This document shows positions 29,230 to 36,903 of a stretch of 64,000 nt of DNA, piece by piece. A program made the translations under genes and the position numbers. Position 1 is the stretch's first letter, and every line of letters starts with the position of its first letter. Source of the stretch: Pseudoalteromonas piscicida (GTDB lineage Bacteria; Pseudomonadota; Gammaproteobacteria; Enterobacterales; Alteromonadaceae); the NCBI RefSeq assembly GCF_002744175.1, contig NZ_NKHF01000040.1, positions 1-64,000 on the forward strand. The letters are read 5' to 3'. The notes beneath the pieces are model-generated. The model did not search any database. It saw nothing but the letters and a program-made list of their open reading frames with translations, and was not told the origin of the DNA.

Positions 29230-30055
29230 ACTTTTAGGCACTATGTTTGGCTTTTTATTTGGTCGTTGGCTCGGTGCTATTTTGGGGTTTTACCTCGGCC
29301 ATCTATTCGATAAAAGCCTACGTCAGGATTTTGATAAAGTCGGTGGCTTCCAAGGTTTTATGAAAGGTGAAGAATTACACGAGCGACAAGCATTATTCTT
29401 TTCAAGTTGCTTTTCTGTGATGGGGCACATTGCTAAGTCCAACGGTCGTGTTAGTGAAATCCATATTCAAGCGGCATCGGCTTTTATGGACGAGATGGGG
29501 CTACAAGGTGATGATCGTAAAGAGGCCCAACATGCGTTCACCGCAGGAAAAAGCAGTGAATTTTCGATAAAAGAAGCGGTGACCGATTTTAAAGAGGCTT
29601 TTGCCAGACGGTACGATCTGAGACAACTGTTTTTAGAGATCCAGATTCAAATGGCTTTTTGTGATGGTCACGTATCGGATGCGGAAAAAACTTTACTGAA
29701 GCAAGTAAGTAAGTATTTAGGGTTTGCAGAAACGCATTTTCTGTTTTTGCTTAAGCGTTATCAGGCTGAATTTGAGTTTCGTCGCTCTCAGGCCTCGGGG
29801 AGATCGCAGCAGCATCACCAAGGACATCAACAAACGCCTCAACCAGCAGGGTTAAATCGTGCCAAGGCGTTAGCTGTTTTAGGGCTTAATGAAGGGGCCA
29901 ATGAACGAGACATCAAAAAAGCCTACCGTAAGCTGATGTCACAACATCATCCTGATAAGCTGGTGTCGCAAGGCTTACCTAAACACATGATGGAAGTGGC
30001 TAAGCGTAAAAGCCAAGATATTCAGTCAGCTTATGAATACTTGAAGAAAAATTAA
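29219..30055 (+). CDS. djlA: Co-chaperone protein DjlA
   Basis: Inner-membrane J-domain protein that stimulates DnaK and, in E. coli, influences capsule regulation through Rcs. Seen: 278 residues; an N-terminal Gly-rich membrane helix (FGFLFGRWLGAILGFYLG) of the unusual dimerising type, a TerB-like central domain (about 50-180), a Gln/His-rich linker, and a C-terminal J domain with its HPD motif in SQHHPDKLVSQG. The ATG lies inside the murU end, so the three genes are an operon. Confidence 0.96.
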   Translation: MWGKLLGTMFGFLFGRWLGAILGFYLGHLFDKSLRQDFDKVGGFQGFMKGEELHERQALFFSSCFSVMGHIAKSNGRVSEIHIQAASAFMDEMGLQGDDRKEAQHAFTAGKSSEFSIKEAVTDFKEAFARRYDLRQLFLEIQIQMAFCDGHVSDAEKTLLKQVSKYLGFAETHFLFLLKRYQAEFEFRRSQASGRSQQHHQGHQQTPQPAGLNRAKALAVLGLNEGANERDIKKAYRKLMSQHHPDKLVSQGLPKHMMEVAKRKSQDIQSAYEYLKKN

Positions 30056-30891
30056 AGGATCCGTAAAAAGCCGAGCAGCTCTTTTCGCAAACGCTGATGT
30101 TGGAGCGGGTCGGTTTTTTCTCCAAACAATTCACGCTGCCGGTAATCCAGTTTACTATTTTTTCTTGCCCACCTTGCTCTATCAGCTGTATTGTCGACGA
30201 CAAGCGGATTGTCATAGCTGTAATAGATATCAAGTAACGCGGGACTGATCAAAGAAAGGTTGGAAGCTAAGTGCTTTTGCCTGATTGCACTTGGCAGTTG
30301 TGGGCTCACCACCGTATAGGCGTCAATACGAAGATTGGGTAACGTAGCCAAGTGCTCTGCGAATAAGCCCGCACTATTACCGAATGCGACGACGACTAAC
30401 TTTTCTGTTTGGGTCATAGATAAGGTGTTGTATAAGACTTCGAAACGACTGATCAATGCCATCTTATATTCATCAAGATTTGTTCCCGGTATCACTTCAA
30501 TGGGTCTTTGCTGCTCTGGACCGGGTATCGCTAGGTCTTGCTCGAGTATACTGGGTGCATAAGATAGATCTGGCGGTGTAATGGTGTAGGTGTCGTAACC
30601 GTCATCACTTAAGCGTTTGGCTAAAAAGCTAATACCGCTGTTATTGAGGGGTGGGGTTTGCATATCAGGCAGTAATATGACGACGCCTTCGCGAGCAGAT
30701 GCCATATACTCTTGATAAAAAACATAAAAAGGCTCATTTTCACTCTCTAACTTCAAGAGCGCTGAAGGCTCGTAAAAGCGATTGGCATCTTGCTGATAAA
30801 GCGATGTTAAGGGCGCTGGATTAATATGTTCGGCACCAAAACAAGTTATTGATAAACCAATGAAGAATAAAAAAAGCGTCTGTCTTATCAT
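30052..30891 (-). CDS. DUF3530 family alpha/beta-hydrolase-like protein
   Basis: Exported protein of unknown activity. Seen: 279 residues; a signal peptide (about 1-19), a first strand EGVVILLPDMQTPP, the FLAKRLSDDGYDTYTI stretch and a nucleophile-elbow-like VVVAFGNSAGLFAEHLA, which departs from the usual GxSxG (GNSAG). The layout resembles DUF3530 proteins of marine gammaproteobacteria. The stop overlaps the djlA stop by four bases on the opposite strand. Confidence 0.7.
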   Translation of the reverse strand: MIRQTLFLFFIGLSITCFGAEHINPAPLTSLYQQDANRFYEPSALLKLESENEPFYVFYQEYMASAREGVVILLPDMQTPPLNNSGISFLAKRLSDDGYDTYTITPPDLSYAPSILEQDLAIPGPEQQRPIEVIPGTNLDEYKMALISRFEVLYNTLSMTQTEKLVVVAFGNSAGLFAEHLATLPNLRIDAYTVVSPQLPSAIRQKHLASNLSLISPALLDIYYSYDNPLVVDNTADRARWARKNSKLDYRQRELFGEKTDPLQHQRLRKELLGFLRIL

Positions 30892-30998
30892 GATATCAGC
30901 GGGTTACTTTTCATAGTTACGTATCGGCTTCTTTAGCAAAAGCTTTAGCAGTCGCGTTTATTAGTTGTTTTAGGGTAAACTGCGAAGCCGAAAAAGTG

Positions 30999-31203
30999 AT
31001 ACCATTTTGTCTTAATATTTGCTCAATTTGAGGGAGCAAATCAGACGCTGACTGCGCCAAAAATCGTTAATTTATAACAGCTAAACTAGAGGGGGTTGCC
31101 ATGCCGATATGGACTTCGGTCCCCTAGTGTGAGGGTGTGGTAGCGGAGTATTGGTAAGGTTTTCTCGCCTCAAAATAGACCACTTAATTAAGCAAATTGC
31201 TAT
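30999..31203 (+). repeat. Dispersed intergenic repeat, copy 3
   Basis: Left end ATACCATTTTGTCTTAATAT then TTGCTCAATTTGAGGGAGCA; right end TTTTCTCGCCTCAAAATAGA then CCACTTAATTAAGCAAATTG and CTAT. It is longer than the other copies because the middle holds about 60 unrelated bases. The right end stops two bases before the popT ribosome-binding site, so the repeat forms the upstream region of that gene. Confidence 0.85.
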
Positions 31204-31217
31204 GAAAGGAGAAATTT

Positions 31218-32165
31218 GTGCAGTATAAAGATAGCAAACGAGACTATCTCTTGATGTTTTTAAAAGGGGCGGGCATGGGTGCGGCGGATGTCGTACCAGG
31301 TGTTTCCGGTGGTACTATCGCGTTTATTACTGGAATTTATGCGCGTTTTTTAAATGCGATTAAAAGCGTCAATCTACAAGCCTTAAGCACTCTACGTCAT
31401 CGTGGCGTTAAAGCAACGTGGAACTACATTGATGGTAGCTTTTTACTCGCCGTATTCTCTGGCCTATTAATTAGCGCAGCCTCTTTGGCTAAGGTGATCA
31501 CTTACTTACTTGATACGCACCAGATATTAGTGTGGTCGTTTTTCTTTGGATTGATTGTCGCTTCTTTCATTTATGTGGCTAAGCAAGTTGCCAATTGGCG
31601 AGGTCAAAATGTGTTTGCCTGCTTGATTGGAGCTGTGATTGCTTTTGCTATTACTTCCCTTGCCCCCGCTGAAGCACAAGCCTCTCACTGGATGTTCTTT
31701 TTTTCGGGCGCGATCGCGATTTGTGCGATGATCTTACCGGGGATCTCGGGGAGCTTTATTTTATTGCTGCTAGGAATGTATGGGCACGTGTTAACTGCGG
31801 TAAATCAACTTAACGTTGCTTATGTCGGGTTATTTTTACTGGGCTGCGTTGTGGGTCTTATGTCTTTTTCCCGTTTACTGAGTTGGTTGCTCACACATTA
31901 TCAACAACTCACGTTTTCATTATTAGCGGGTTTTTTACTTGGATCGCTCAACCTGCTATGGCCTTGGAAACAGGTTTTGACTACTTACGTTAACTCCAGT
32001 GGTATTGAGAAACCATTGACTCAAGCTAATATTTTACCTCAGCAATACAGCAGCCTGTACGGACAAGACCCAAATACACTCGTGTGTATATTACTAGCGC
32101 TTGCTGGTTTAGCCTTGATCTTAACCATTGAAAAGATAAGCGAGCGATATAATCGTCATAGATAG
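31218..32165 (+). CDS. popT: DUF368 undecaprenyl-phosphate translocase (PopT family)
   Basis: Polytopic inner-membrane protein that returns the lipid carrier undecaprenyl phosphate to the cytoplasmic face. Seen: 315 residues with about nine hydrophobic segments; the family's repeated signature occurs twice, DVVPGVSGGTIAFITG near the N-terminus and MILPGISGSFILLLLGMY in the middle. The start is a GTG at 31218 with a good AAGGAG upstream. Known: PopT and DedA-type proteins act as flippases and matter most at alkaline pH in Vibrio. The hairpin right at the stop probably ends transcription. Confidence 0.9.
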   Translation: MQYKDSKRDYLLMFLKGAGMGAADVVPGVSGGTIAFITGIYARFLNAIKSVNLQALSTLRHRGVKATWNYIDGSFLLAVFSGLLISAASLAKVITYLLDTHQILVWSFFFGLIVASFIYVAKQVANWRGQNVFACLIGAVIAFAITSLAPAEAQASHWMFFFSGAIAICAMILPGISGSFILLLLGMYGHVLTAVNQLNVAYVGLFLLGCVVGLMSFSRLLSWLLTHYQQLTFSLLAGFLLGSLNLLWPWKQVLTTYVNSSGIEKPLTQANILPQQYSSLYGQDPNTLVCILLALAGLALILTIEKISERYNRHR

Positions 32166-32183
32166 GCTCAAAGTGAGCCTATC
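32161..32183. terminator. Hairpin at the popT stop, between convergent genes
   Basis: GATAGGCTCA and TGAGCCTATC form a 10-pair stem with a three-base loop overlapping the popT stop. There is no long T-run, so it may act as a modest terminator or protect the mRNA end. Confidence 0.55.
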
Positions 32184-32192
32184 TGGCTATGC

Positions 32193-32879
32193 TTACGTAA
32201 TCGTTCTAAACCAGCCGGTTACTGATAGGCGTGGTGCTTTTGCAAACGGTGTAACGTAAGTCACTGAGTGAATCTTCCTAACATCAAAAACGACTAAAGA
32301 ATTGAACTTAGGTGCATAACTTTGTGTTGGCGTACCATCTCGCTCGAAAAACTGTAGCAATCCCCCCCAGTCAGGATGCCAATTTTTGCTTAAACTTAAC
32401 ACGTATGCGTAAACCCTGCCTTCAGCCTCGACCACATCATTGTGGCGCGTAAGGTACTGACCACCGATAAACCGAGTAGCTTGGGCCGAGGTGTGAATAA
32501 TTTGTTGTCCAGAAATATGGCTAAAGCAAGATTGTACAGCGTCACTATTTAGGTTGTTATACAGAGATTGCAGTATTTCAGGGCTGCCTGCATCAACCGA
32601 ATGACGGCCATACATAAAGCCTATTCCGCGAGAGGCATAGCTATGAAGATCTTCAAGTAACACTTGTTGTTCTTGTGGAGTAAGGGCTAGGATATCACTG
32701 TCTTTGACAGACTTGGATACGCTATTGTGAAAAATAGCAAGTTTATAGTCTAGTTCACATAGAGATTGATGAAGTGCTTGTGCTGTTGAATCTTCGAGAA
32801 TATTTTCAATCCGCGCAAAACCGGTTTCGCTCAATTTTTGCTGTAAAACAGATTGTTGCTGCTGCGAAAGTTGAAGCAT
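32193..32879 (-). CDS. 2-oxoglutarate/Fe(II)-dependent oxygenase (prolyl-hydroxylase-like)
   Basis: Predicted hydroxylase using 2-oxoglutarate, oxygen and iron. Seen: 228 residues; the first half of the iron site is the HxD in LTRHNDVV, the distal His is in KIHSVTYV, and the oxoglutarate-binding Arg is in PRLSVTGWF, giving the full facial triad and cosubstrate Arg. The substrate is unknown; relatives of this size modify proteins or amino acids. It is monocistronic and has a separate promoter region facing nhaD. Confidence 0.85.
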   Translation of the reverse strand: MLQLSQQQQSVLQQKLSETGFARIENILEDSTAQALHQSLCELDYKLAIFHNSVSKSVKDSDILALTPQEQQVLLEDLHSYASRGIGFMYGRHSVDAGSPEILQSLYNNLNSDAVQSCFSHISGQQIIHTSAQATRFIGGQYLTRHNDVVEAEGRVYAYVLSLSKNWHPDWGGLLQFFERDGTPTQSYAPKFNSLVVFDVRKIHSVTYVTPFAKAPRLSVTGWFRTIT

Positions 32880-33027
32880 AAATACCTACCGTTGATGTGT
32901 TGGCCCTCATGAAAAAATGATGGGGGGGACTGTCTTAGACTTCTGTCCAATGCTGATTGTTTTTTGTCTATGCTAAAGTGTGTGTGGCTGAAAAGCCATC
33001 CCTCTGCACTCATCGATAGGCAAGAAA

Positions 33028-34476
33028 ATGAAAATCAATGGATTACTGCTATTCTGTTGCGCATGGGTCATTGCTATGACTCCATCTCCAGCCTTGGCCG
33101 CACAAGGCATCTTAGATCTTACCAGCTCGACGCTTGGTTTTGTGTGTATCGCCATTTTTGTATTGGCATATACTCTGGTTATGCTTGAAGAAAAGCTCCA
33201 TATGCGAAAGTCAAAGCCTGTCTTGGTGGCTGCTGGCTTAATTTGGCTAATGATAGGTGCATTCTATGTGAACCAAGGGCAGCCAGATATCACTGAGTAT
33301 GCATTTAGACATAATTTACTTGAGTTTGCAGAGTTGATGCTGTTTTTACTGGTCGCGATGACGTATATCAATGCGCTGGAAGAGCGACGCTTATTTGATG
33401 CGCTAAGAGCATGGATGATCCAAAAAGGTTTCAGTTATAAGAATCTATTTTGGATCACTGGATTCTTGTCCTTTTTTATCTCACCGATTGCAGATAATTT
33501 GACAACGGCGCTCTTAATGTGTGCTGTGGTGATGAAAGTGGCCGATGGTGATAAAGAATTTATTAACTTAAGTTGTATCAATATTGTTATTGCGGCAAAT
33601 GCTGGTGGCGCATTTAGTCCTTTTGGGGATATTACCACTTTGATGGTGTGGCAGGCGGGTATGGTTCACTTTAGCGAGTTTTTGGCGCTGTTTGTTCCAT
33701 CATTGGTAAACTACATTGTACCTGCTTTGGTGATGAGCTATTTTGTCGCAAATAGAAAGCCCAGTGCTGTATACGAGCGTGTGGAGCTAAAGCGTGGCGC
33801 ACTGAGAATTTTAACCCTGTTTTTATTAACGGTGGCAACGGCAGTACTTGCTCATAGTTTACTCCATCTGCCACCGGTTCTGGGGATGATGATGGGGCTT
33901 GGATATCTACAATTCTTTGGTTACTTTCTTCGTATGACACTACCAGGGTCATTGGCCAGAAAGCGGGCTATGGCTGAAAGGGAAGGAGATAAAGCACGTC
34001 TTGAAAAATTAGGTAGTGTTGTCCCTTTTGATGTGTTTAGTAAGGTTTCCCGAGCTGAGTGGGACACCTTATTGTTTTTCTATGGCATTGTAATGTGTGT
34101 TGGAGGACTTGGTTTTCTGGGTTACTTGAACTTAATGTCGGGGCTATTATATGGTACTTGGTCAGCTACCTATGCCAACGTCTTTTTAGGGATCATTTCT
34201 GCGGTGATTGATAATATCCCCGTCATGTTTGCTGTTTTATCGATGCAACCTGAAATGTCACATGGTCATTGGTTGTTGATAACACTAACAGCGGGTGTTG
34301 GTGGCAGTTTGTTATCGATTGGCTCGGCCGCCGGTGTAGCCTTAATGGGACAAGCTCGAGGCTATTACACCTTTATGGGCCATTTAAAGTGGGCACCGGT
34401 TATTTTACTCGGTTACATCGCCAGCATTTTATGTCATTTGTGGTTGAATAAGTCGGCATTTAGTGTATTTGGATAA
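33028..34476 (+). CDS. nhaD: Na+/H+ antiporter NhaD
   Basis: Inner-membrane sodium/proton antiporter important for salt and alkaline tolerance in marine bacteria. Seen: 482 residues, an N-terminal signal-like segment ending near ALAAQG, then about twelve hydrophobic segments. The conserved ion-transport region contains FISPIADNLTTALLM and ANAGGAFSPFGDITTLMVW, and a matching late region contains SAVIDNIPVMFAVLSM and SIGSAAGVALMG, as expected in the NhaD/ArsB superfamily. It is a single-gene unit. Confidence 0.93.
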   Translation: MKINGLLLFCCAWVIAMTPSPALAAQGILDLTSSTLGFVCIAIFVLAYTLVMLEEKLHMRKSKPVLVAAGLIWLMIGAFYVNQGQPDITEYAFRHNLLEFAELMLFLLVAMTYINALEERRLFDALRAWMIQKGFSYKNLFWITGFLSFFISPIADNLTTALLMCAVVMKVADGDKEFINLSCINIVIAANAGGAFSPFGDITTLMVWQAGMVHFSEFLALFVPSLVNYIVPALVMSYFVANRKPSAVYERVELKRGALRILTLFLLTVATAVLAHSLLHLPPVLGMMMGLGYLQFFGYFLRMTLPGSLARKRAMAEREGDKARLEKLGSVVPFDVFSKVSRAEWDTLLFFYGIVMCVGGLGFLGYLNLMSGLLYGTWSATYANVFLGIISAVIDNIPVMFAVLSMQPEMSHGHWLLITLTAGVGGSLLSIGSAAGVALMGQARGYYTFMGHLKWAPVILLGYIASILCHLWLNKSAFSVFG

Positions 34477-34480
34477 ACTT

Positions 34481-34520
34481 TATTGAGAATGAATAGTGGT
34501 TGTACTATTCATTCTCAATA
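34481..34520. terminator. Long perfect hairpin after nhaD
   Basis: TATTGAGAATGAATAGT and its exact reverse complement form a 17-pair stem with a six-base loop. It lies between the convergent nhaD and pfkA ends and probably ends both transcripts, though the T-rich tails are weak. Confidence 0.6.
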
Positions 34521-34541
34521 GGTCTATTGGTGCTTGAGTAT

Positions 34542-35555
34542 TCAGGACTCTGCAAGAAAATGCTGATAGCGCTGCACCCACTGGGGTGAAACTGGTTTGT
34601 CTAAGCCTAATACCTGCTCGATGGCTGTATGGCTCAGCATGCCGTTTATTTTACCAATCATAATTGGGCAAAGGTCTGCGTGGATTAGCTCTTTGTCATG
34701 TCTTACCGCTTCAACCGCGGCAACACCTAGCTCAGTGGCTAATATTCTATCTTCAACTGATGGTGCGCCACCTCGCTGTATATGACCTAATACACATAAT
34801 GCACAGTTAGTTGCGCTTGTTTTGTTGATCTTATCTTTAAGCGCTTGTGCGCCACCAGGCCACAGGTTTTCAGCCAACACAATTAAAAAGCTACCATGTT
34901 TTTGCTGTTGTTGCTCTATGGCTTTTTTTAGGTGTTGTAGTATCTCAGGGGCATTTTTAGGATTACAATTTTCAAATGAAATAATGGCCTCTGCACCTGT
35001 TGCGATACCGACATGGTAGGCAATGTGGCCGTTATGCCGCCCCATGACTTCCGTAATAAAAACGCGTTCGAAAGCATTGGCGGTATCACGAATTTTATCT
35101 ATCGCAGATGTCGCGGTATTTACCGCAGTTGAAAAGCCAATGGTGTTGTCGCAACCCGCCAAATCATTGTCAATTGTCCCCGGTAAGCCGATTAATTGAC
35201 CTTCCCAGTGCTCAGAGAGGGCCTGCATACCTCGAAATGAGCCATCTCCACCAATAACAATAAGCACATCGATATGGAGCTTTCTGAGGGCATTGACAGC
35301 TTGTAATACACCAGCAGGTTCTAGCATAGCAGGGCAACGGGCACTTTTTAATATCGTCCCACCTAGTTGGGTGATATCAGTCACTGTGTGCGTATCTAGC
35401 TCGGTATATTCTTGCTCTATTAGGCCATTGTAGCCGTGAAAAAAGCCAAAGCATTGAAACCCCGATTTAATAGCGCTTAACGTGATGGCTCTAATTGCGG
35501 AGTTCATCCCCGGCGCATCACCGCCACTGGTCAGCACAGCTATCCTTTTGGTCAT
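34542..35555 (-). CDS. pfkA: ATP-dependent 6-phosphofructokinase
   Basis: Phosphorylates fructose 6-phosphate in glycolysis. Seen: 337 residues; the ATP-binding TSGGDAPGMNSAIRA, GGDGSFRGMQAL, the catalytic PGTIDNDLAG and the sugar-binding EVMGRHNGHIA are complete. The Gly in GGDGS together with Gly in PGTIDND (where PPi-dependent enzymes have Asp and Lys) points to ATP rather than pyrophosphate as donor. It is preceded by a T-rich promoter region. Confidence 0.93.
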   Translation of the reverse strand: MTKRIAVLTSGGDAPGMNSAIRAITLSAIKSGFQCFGFFHGYNGLIEQEYTELDTHTVTDITQLGGTILKSARCPAMLEPAGVLQAVNALRKLHIDVLIVIGGDGSFRGMQALSEHWEGQLIGLPGTIDNDLAGCDNTIGFSTAVNTATSAIDKIRDTANAFERVFITEVMGRHNGHIAYHVGIATGAEAIISFENCNPKNAPEILQHLKKAIEQQQQKHGSFLIVLAENLWPGGAQALKDKINKTSATNCALCVLGHIQRGGAPSVEDRILATELGVAAVEAVRHDKELIHADLCPIMIGKINGMLSHTAIEQVLGLDKPVSPQWVQRYQHFLAES

Positions 35556-35654
35556 GTTGCCACTCTAATTTTTTGTATCGTTTCTTTTTGTATACTATCA
35601 GAGCTTCGTTGTGACAAGTTGATCGGGATTAAAAAGGCAGATAATAACGAAAAG

Positions 35655-35690
35655 AAAACGGCATTTAGTACATCCAAATGCCGTTTTTTT
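35655..35690. terminator. Terminator after the MmcQ/YjbR gene
   Basis: AAAACGGCATTT and AAATGCCGTTTT form a 12-pair stem with a nine-base loop and T/A runs on each side. The hairpin begins right at the stop codon of the minus-strand gene. Confidence 0.85.
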
Positions 35691-36085
35691 TATTGCTGTG
35701 AGACCTTTTTTGCAAGCTCTTCACGTTGTGCTGTTGGTAGGTTATCAACGACGATTTGATAAGAATCATCGATCATCTTCTTTATTTCGTCTTCTGGAAT
35801 AGTGCCATCCAAGATAACAGTGTTCCAAAGGCGCTTATTCATATGATAACCAGGTACAACAGACGAGTACTTGTCTCTTAACAAGAGTGCTTCGTCAGGG
35901 TCGCACTTTACATTCAACCACCAAACAGGTTCACCATTTTCATCAACTTGCCCCTCTTTCCCCTCAGTTAGAGTGGCAAACATTTTATGCTGAACTTTGT
36001 ACACATCGACGTCTTGTGCAAAAGGTTTAGTGATAAAGGTTGCAGGCTTGGCCTGCAAATATTCATGTACGCTTTTCTGATCCAT
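35690..36085 (-). CDS. MmcQ/YjbR family protein
   Basis: Small cytoplasmic protein of the MmcQ/YjbR fold; members are called DNA-binding from structure, but the role is not established. Seen: 131 residues; the typical KVQHKMFATLT, WWLNVKCDPDEALLLRDKY, VVPGYHMNKRLWNTVILDG and C-terminal helix are all present. It is monocistronic with a terminator at its stop. Confidence 0.85.
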   Translation of the reverse strand: MDQKSVHEYLQAKPATFITKPFAQDVDVYKVQHKMFATLTEGKEGQVDENGEPVWWLNVKCDPDEALLLRDKYSSVVPGYHMNKRLWNTVILDGTIPEDEIKKMIDDSYQIVVDNLPTAQREELAKKVSQQ

Positions 36086-36689
36086 AGCCCGTGTCCTTGA
36101 AGTAACAGTTAATACTACATGAGAGTAAGTTTAGCAGCTCTTGTGATAATACTGTAATCGTCTATCAGTAAAAACTATCAGAAAGTCTATACTATGGCGT
36201 TATAACGCAGACAATTATTGAATAACCGAGCGTTTTATATCGGTTTAACTCACAGTCAACGATTAAAATAAATACAGTGTTTAAAAGCACCAAAATTTCA
36301 ATCGCCTACAATATTAGAAAAGCTAACTTTTAAATTCCAGCTAAGGACTAAGTTGGCCTTACAAATTGTGCTAAAAGTACACTCATAACCTAAATGGACT
36401 AAGCTAGGAAATCATTGGTAGTTGACCGTTAAAAATTTCCCACTTGCCGCTGTTTCCTAAATTAGGAAAATCTATGACATAGCATCACTCAGGTGATGCT
36501 ATACCTCTAAACAGTCCGTTATTTAATTAAATAATACAAAAATATGCAACAATAATTTCGTTATTGATTAAATTATAAACGTTGTGTAGACTCCCTGACC
36601 GCTTTAGTAAACAGTATCGAAATGCCATGTTTCTGCACCAATCAGTGCGCAACGGTTTTCCCTGTTAGATAAAAACTTTAGGAGTATCA
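36086..36689. other. Non-coding region rich in short palindromes
   Basis: No protein gene is supported in these 600 bases. A near-palindrome TTTCCTAA-A-TTAGGAAA (36453-36469) is followed ten bases later by a perfect hairpin ATAGCATCAC/GTGATGCTAT with loop TCAG (36479-36502). The right end holds the upstream region of a small membrane-protein gene with an AGGAG site. The hairpin could belong to a small RNA or an attenuator; nothing shows which. Confidence 0.4.
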
Positions 36690-36881
36690 GTGGCTTTTAT
36701 TATTATTTCAGTTGTGAGTGTTGTCGCTTTGTACCTGCAAACTTTATGGACTGGAATGCCAAGAAAGCGCTGGTTAAGTTTAGCCCTAGTGATGGGGCCT
36801 TTAGCGCTTATTCTATTTCGCGTGCATTACCGAAGAGCGTGGATGCGTCGTTGTGCAAGTTTAGTGATGTGGCGTGCGTAG
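36690..36881 (+). CDS. Small hypothetical membrane protein, GTG start
   Basis: I do not recognise this protein. Seen: 63 residues starting at GTG with a good TAGGAG ribosome-binding site five to six bases upstream. Two hydrophobic segments (about 2-19 and 28-43) are separated by a basic PRKRW turn, and the C-terminus is strongly basic (YRRAWMRRC), which suggests a hairpin in the inner membrane with both ends basic. The good translation signal argues that it is real. Convergent with the PAS-GGDEF-EAL gene. Confidence 0.6.
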   Translation: MAFIIISVVSVVALYLQTLWTGMPRKRWLSLALVMGPLALILFRVHYRRAWMRRCASLVMWRA

Positions 36882-36903
36882 CTGTTTTGGGAATGTGGTG
36901 GTG

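Noticed and set aside
31100..31150. Possible small gene or RNA in the middle of repeat copy 3
   Set aside because: The extra 60 bases show a start codon by chance only; explained as variable interior of the repeat.
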